From JAGLRQ01 sp965369805 (GTDB taxonomy: Bacteria; Auribacterota; UBA6266), in assembly GCA_965369805.1 (NCBI GenBank), contig CBDURG010000077.1:1-9525 (forward strand): 9,525 nt of DNA. The letters are read 5' to 3'. Below the pieces are notes generated by a model. It saw nothing but the letters and a program-made list of their open reading frames with translations, did not search any database and had not been told where the DNA came from. The position numbers and the translations under genes are program-made. Below are positions 9,101 through 9,525 of the stretch, piece by piece (within the stretch, counting starts at the first letter, position 1; each line of letters begins with the position of its first letter).

Positions 9101-9525
9101 ATTCTGAGGTACACTTTCTTCAGCGTCTCCTATTTCTATATCCGAAGATTCTATAGTTCCGGCAAGCCTGACATCTCCATCACTCACAAGTCGGACTACT
9201 CCGTTTACTGTCTCTATCCTATTCGCCCTTACATGGCCTTCAAGATTTATCACATTTGAAAATATATCCGTTAAACTCTCCGCTTTTATAATAACCGTTC
9301 CACTGTCCGCTTCTATTACACCGGTATTTTTTATCTGATCGGTTATTGAGTTACCTTCGTAATCATATATTTGAGACGCGGCTTCTTCTTTTATCGCTAC
9401 CGATATTAAACCGTTACCCGATATATCCAGCTCTACCGCGTCTCCCCCGGCTAACACCACTTTTGACGCCGGCGCTATTATCGTTCCGTTATTTTCTATA
9501 CCGCCGGCTATCAATACACCAAAAC
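1..9525 (-). CDS. Giant TPS-type exoprotein / surface adhesin with DUF2341, LamG-like and Gly-rich modules (internal fragment, partial at both ends)
   Basis: A single frame (codons 9523 down to 2, 3,174 residues) is open across the window, with neither the true start nor the stop inside it. The first ~45 residues resemble the end of a filamentous-haemagglutinin TPS domain (GGDAVELDISGNGLISVAI). This implies a signal peptide and the rest of the TPS domain to the right, and export through an outer-membrane TpsB pore. The protein is dominated by short beta-strand repeats of the type SGGTL, NGGTL and SSGTL, as expected for a right-handed beta-helix shaft. Two DUF2341 plus LamG-like cassettes and two glycine-rich modules are inserted in it. 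Composition is Gly, Thr, Ser, Asn and Asp rich with few Cys; I saw no transmembrane segment. The likely role is adhesion or carbohydrate binding at the cell surface; that is inferred from the domain types. No enzyme active site was recognised. I am very sure of the reading frame, fairly sure of the exoprotein class, and unsure of the function. Confidence 0.95.
151..496 (-). other. Beta-repeat strands after the second LamG-like domain
   Basis: Encodes YTINIDGTLTLTDGSMSSGI, VNTQGNITQAAAFDGGSARL, NFANDALAQTYTIAGGTGPH, SIIFNADGGLYGLTLTTGFS and NGNAITVTDAVT, running into the EDGGT repeat at 1-150. These fit a beta-helix shaft with loose sequence repeats. No separate domain is recognised, and the frame remains open at the window edge. 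Confidence 0.65.
497..1174 (-). other. LamG-like (concanavalin A-like) domain, copy 2 (residues 2784-3009)
   Basis: Begins GVWNSNYKGVWHLDE and carries the canonical LamG strands GQEFDGSADYVDAGTANSLD, FTVSAWIKASTLKNNAGIVS, TAGNWYYLTWTLTGGNLYYY and VNDTPYGSSPFSY. It closes with FNGYIDEASISNTPRTAGWI and TTYNNQFSPSTFCPAGSQ. It is a more typical family member than copy 1: it has the full F.vsaWik strand and the 'G.yvd.G....l' pre-strand. Its ~226 residues are slightly longer than copy 1. A glycan- or protein-binding role is inferred from the fold family. Confidence 0.9.
1190..1495 (-). other. DUF2341 domain, copy 2 (residues 2677-~2778)
   Basis: Opens FSYYKAITIDYTKVGETLTD, then YPMLFSVIDADLKTMANDGY, GYDIIFTDENGTKLSHEIEE and FIAWVKIPSLSSTENTTVHL, ending YYGCSSITTS. 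The key DUF2341 motifs (hydrophobic DYP strand, F.D.NGTKL.HEIE, WVKIP.LS, YYG) are all present. Compared with copy 1 it has a short insertion (YVTDSNGY) before the GYDIIF strand. Phe2677 is at 1495-1493, in the global phase. Confidence 0.87.
1496..2051 (-). other. Beta-repeat section before the second DUF2341
   Basis: About 185 residues of short strands: SDWTFNNVAISGGGKLDANS, HNITIHGDFTNSSGTFTHSN, STGKTITSGVSSFYNLTFNG, AANDLTLTNGTLNISSNDLT and VNGDFTLASGTIGSLG. STGKTIT..SSFYN.TFN is the same unit as STGKTITTSSSGADDFYDVK in the long array, which links the two beta-repeat sections. It feeds directly into the DUF2341 domain, as the 7862-7310 section does for copy 1. Confidence 0.7.
2052..2833 (-). 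other. Glycine-rich module, copy 2 (residues ~2230-2490)
   Basis: Tandem homologue of the 3106-3893 module, offset 1,056-1,065 bases depending on small indels. It begins LIHPANSTTPEYALNLTIND, then MTIDSGGIINLNAKGYVGG. The matching glycine clusters are VGGGGAGYGGDGGSG, LGSGGGGARTD, HGGGGSGGSVYITTGTL and YGGGGAGGRIAIHYT, ending EGAAGTIYTKASS and NGDLFVDNNG. A hydrophobic insert, RYGWVVLVGGGG, replaces the first copy's LDLRTGGGG. DNA identity is high around GTLAGTNA..ITANGGAGNG. A C8 tract lies at 2575-2582 within this copy. Confidence 0.8.
2575..2582 (-). repeat. C8 homopolymer inside the coding frame
   Basis: Eight consecutive C on the plus strand (G8 on the coding strand) are read as GCG GGG GGG GTA, in the GAGGVTYG segment of glycine-rich module 2. 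The frame is continuous on both sides at this length. A one-base slip would shift the frame and truncate the protein. Confidence 0.9.
2834..3105 (-). other. Spacer strands between the two glycine-rich modules
   Basis: About 90 residues of non-glycine-rich beta strands: FTFDDLIISNKGNIEIKTGN, TLDTAAFSFSDAYILNNGN, ILFAITVIDLYLINNGSLDI and AGTLEIRNTNLSLNYLTIQS. Alternating Ile/Leu and Asn-Gly turns fit a beta-helix section. The ILFAITVIDLYLI stretch is the most hydrophobic I noticed but is too short and polar-flanked to call a membrane helix. No known domain is recognised. Confidence 0.6.
3106..3893 (-). other. Glycine-rich module, copy 1 (residues ~1877-2139)
   Basis: Begins LTHMANTTAPTHIINLEAAN, continues TIASGGAIDVDAKGYNGG, and then has four glycine clusters: TGGGGGGYGGTGGSG, LGSGGGGAKA, YGGGGSGGSAYITTGTL and YGGGGAGGRIAIYYT. 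It ends EGAAGTIYTKSSS and NGDLKVDNN. The clusters alternate with ordinary beta strands (VSGILTINGDITATGADG). A poly-glycine patch is encoded by a GCC/CCG run at 3684-3700. The type recurs in bacterial exoproteins, but I know no assigned function; the glycine runs may form packed polyglycine II-like helices, which is speculation. Its codon use differs from that of the flanking arrays. Confidence 0.8.
3684..3700 (-). repeat. CCG/GCC trinucleotide run coding polyglycine
   Basis: Seventeen bases of uninterrupted CCG period on the plus strand, read as five GGC codons plus flanking glycine (TGGGGGGYGG) on the minus strand. The equivalent glycine patch in module 2 uses mixed codons. Trinucleotide slippage here would change glycine number without breaking the frame. 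Confidence 0.85.
4063..4168 (-). other. Second NW..NW..VP linker
   Basis: Directly after NNTNWLF (4180-4169) the frame reads VPGDFIAWDGSDSIDWAVGS, then NWVGNSVPTLNDGVAING. This has the same Trp-rich then Pro layout as the linker near 7835-7790. It marks the end of the long beta-repeat array and the start of the glycine-rich section. Such W..NW..G.vP segments commonly begin repeat sections in giant exoproteins; the function is not known. Confidence 0.6.
4360..4509 (-). repeat. 'EDGGT-IDDADTVTV' repeat, copy 1
   Basis: Encodes IQEGTLSLGGTTNFNGGMTI followed by EDGGTLSCNTGGTTITIDDA and DTVTVNAGG. It aligns with positions 1-150 at an offset of 4,359 bases (1,453 codons); both share the 20-base core CTGTATCAGCGTCATCTAT(T/C). 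Here it is followed by TLTLQGASGN and the NNTNWLF strand. It includes a conserved Cys (LSC here, FSC in the other copy). Confidence 0.85.
4701..5152 (-). repeat. 452-bp direct repeat, copy A
   Basis: Aligns without gaps to 5793-6244 (offset 1,092 bases, exactly 364 codons, so the frame is kept). By hand I count about 19 mismatches in 452 bases, roughly 96% identity. All of them lie between 4886 and the far end; the first 185 bases (4701-4885) are identical to 5793-5977. It encodes the strands from SASCGLDIGGNV through GDAAEDTVTVSSGELHIESD. Weaker similarity continues at least to about 4633. Confidence 0.93.
5301..5404 (-). repeat. 119-codon repeat, conserved core, copy 1
   Basis: Aligns without gaps to 5658-5761 (offset 357 bases, 119 codons) with about 6 mismatches in 104 bases. 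It encodes GTWANSGGTIIYNAGTG followed by TTSLLSALSSYYNLTVNSSG. A shorter relative of the GTW.NSGGTIIYN part is at about 4628-4676, where the downstream strands have diverged to NADIVVNTNVLSF. Confidence 0.9.
5658..5761 (-). repeat. 119-codon repeat, conserved core, copy 2
   Basis: Partner of 5301-5404. It encodes GTWTNSGGTIIYNAGTG and TTSLLSALSPYYNLTVNSSG. It lies between the two copies of the 452-bp repeat, so the array has a nested structure: long unit, short unit, short unit, long unit. Confidence 0.9.
5793..6244 (-). repeat. 452-bp direct repeat, copy B
   Basis: Partner of 4701-5152. In protein order this copy comes first. The amino-acid differences are few (for example DASCDLDIGG against SASCGLDIGG, and DDTSFTVAGNW against DDISFTVAGNW). 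Several of the DNA differences are synonymous, as expected when the protein sequence is held while the DNA drifts. Confidence 0.93.
6380..6994 (-). other. LamG-like (concanavalin A-like) domain, copy 1 (residues 844-1048)
   Basis: It starts at GVWDNSYLGAWHFND, the typical first strand of a LamG-like domain following DUF2341, and contains ADDSTSNSYDGTPS. It continues through the beta-sandwich strands YTLSSWSGF, AAGWHYITAVASSG and TKFYIDGSTLVGT. It closes with SFDEIHISNTARGVDWIATA and YNNQNDPASYETVGSQ, the classic 'G.iDEv.iSntaRs..Wi.t.ynnq..p..f' terminus. LamG-like folds commonly bind glycans or proteins, so a binding role is inferred. Its length of about 205 residues is normal for this family. 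The usual 'f.vsaWvk' strand is altered here to YTLSSWSGFPL. Confidence 0.85.
7010..7300 (-). other. DUF2341 domain, copy 1 (residues 742-~838)
   Basis: The domain opens with WSYRKEIII and contains DFPVLIYL, then GDDIVFTLSNGTKLSHEIEK, then YVWVKIPTLSASSDTTLYMH, and ends in the YGN-like turn HYGNAACSS. These are the hallmark strands of DUF2341, a beta-sandwich domain of unknown function found next to LamG domains in large secreted proteins. Trp742 is the codon at 7300-7298, in phase with the whole frame. The related copy at 1495-1190 has the same order of motifs, but the two differ at many positions. It probably presents or binds a ligand; no catalytic residues are apparent. Confidence 0.85.
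7310..7862 (-). other. NW..NW..VP linker and 19-20-residue beta-helix coils
   Basis: The block begins with GNNWSTADNWDGNVVP (around 7835-7790), a Trp/Pro signature that often opens a new beta-strand section in autotransporter-like and LamG-containing exoproteins. It is followed by three near-identical turns around GGTFTQSA, GGTFTGGSS and GGTFTSTSA. At DNA level the shared element AAAGGT(T/A)CCTCC recurs at 7598, 7541 and 7481, spacings of 57 and 60 bases, or 19-20 residues. That period matches one coil of an FHA-like beta-helix. The block leads directly into the first DUF2341 domain. Confidence 0.6.
7903..8150 (-). other. Beta-helix segment with Cys pair, 'G-N-I-T-F-H-N-F' type, residues ~458-540
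   Basis: This stretch reads GNITFHNFECTV, then KEIYFQEGKTYTFLETLSI, then LKSQIEDNPWYLDIW, and ends in VNISDCHSYDLVV. The order (a 'y.nL' strand, an 'l.f..G.tyt..g.L' strand, an 'L.S...g.w.l' strand and a 'v.y.dvsDs' strand) is one I associate with recurring units in large DUF2341/LamG exoproteins. A related unit occurs at 4370-4190 (TLTLQGASGN, LITLQSDTTEAWSLIM, IGYLNVSYSDAS). It carries two Cys residues (FECTV and SDCHS) in an otherwise Cys-poor protein; a disulfide is possible but not shown. Confidence 0.5.
8151..9523 (-). other. End of TPS (haemagglutination activity) domain and following beta-helix, residues 1-458
   Basis: The opening residues FGVLIAGGIENNGTIIAP and GGDAVELDISGNGLISVAI match the usual closing strands of the TPS/haemagglutination-activity domain in FhaB-like exoproteins, where a 'GTI.A' strand is followed by 'aGdavtLd..gdGLisv'. 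After this come irregular beta-helix strands: NTGVIEADSGTVIIKAESL, VRLAGTIESSDIEIG and VMTLSGKIVTDRGSIEIG. A DxDxDG acidic loop sits at residues 182-187. In the family this region is the secretion-signal module recognised by the POTRA domains of the TpsB partner, followed by the shaft. Only its C-terminal part is in the window. The assignment rests on sequence recall, not on a profile search. Confidence 0.7.
8966..8980 (-). other. DxDxDG acidic loop (possible calcium site), residues 182-186
   Basis: The frame reads FADYDGDGEGSF with Asp at residues 182, 184 and 186, then Gly187 and Glu188. This fits the DxDxDG loop that binds calcium in EF-hand, dockerin and some beta-helix exoproteins. It sits between strands in the N-terminal shaft. 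Calcium binding is inferred from the motif only. Confidence 0.45.

Overview
The whole window lies inside one very large protein-coding gene on the minus strand. The frame whose codons occupy positions 9523 down to 2 has no stop codon that I can find in 3,174 codons. Domain landmarks at residues 742, 1048, 1899, 2254, 2677, 2784 and 3009 all fall in the same phase, so there is no net frameshift. The gene runs off both edges: the true start lies to the right of 9525 and the stop to the left of 1. I see no intergenic DNA, RNA gene, promoter, terminator, insertion sequence or CRISPR array.

The product looks like a giant secreted or surface-displayed exoprotein of a Gram-negative (diderm) bacterium. 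The first residues in the window read like the end of a filamentous-haemagglutinin-type two-partner-secretion (TPS) domain, followed by beta-helix sequence. The remainder is a chain of beta-strand repeats rich in Gly, Thr, Ser and Asn, interrupted by recognisable modules. In protein order (right to left on the map) these are: TPS tail and beta-helix (9523-8151), a beta-helix segment with an odd Cys pair (8150-7903), an NW..NW...VP linker and 19-20-residue coils (7862-7310), DUF2341 (7300-7010), LamG-like (6994-6380), a long internally duplicated beta-repeat array (6379-4190), a second NW linker (4168-4063), two tandem glycine-rich modules (3893-3106 and 2833-2052), more beta repeats (2051-1496), a second DUF2341 (1495-1190), a second LamG-like domain (1174-497) and the start of another beta-repeat section (496-2).

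The likely source is an uncultured diderm lineage rich in giant TPS/LamG/DUF2341 proteins. Candidatus Omnitrophota fits best from memory, with Planctomycetota or another PVC-related phylum as alternatives. This is an inference from domain architecture and AT-leaning codon choice (ATA, AGA, GGA), not a phylogenetic result.

The most notable features are: a 452-bp direct repeat about 96% identical to its partner 1,092 bp away, whose first 185 bp are identical; a codon-usage switch (Ile ATA to ATT/ATC) that coincides with the two glycine-rich modules; a C8 tract inside the coding frame; and a long-range super-repeat that suggests what lies beyond the left edge. I found no evidence for a new defence, RNA or mobile system here.
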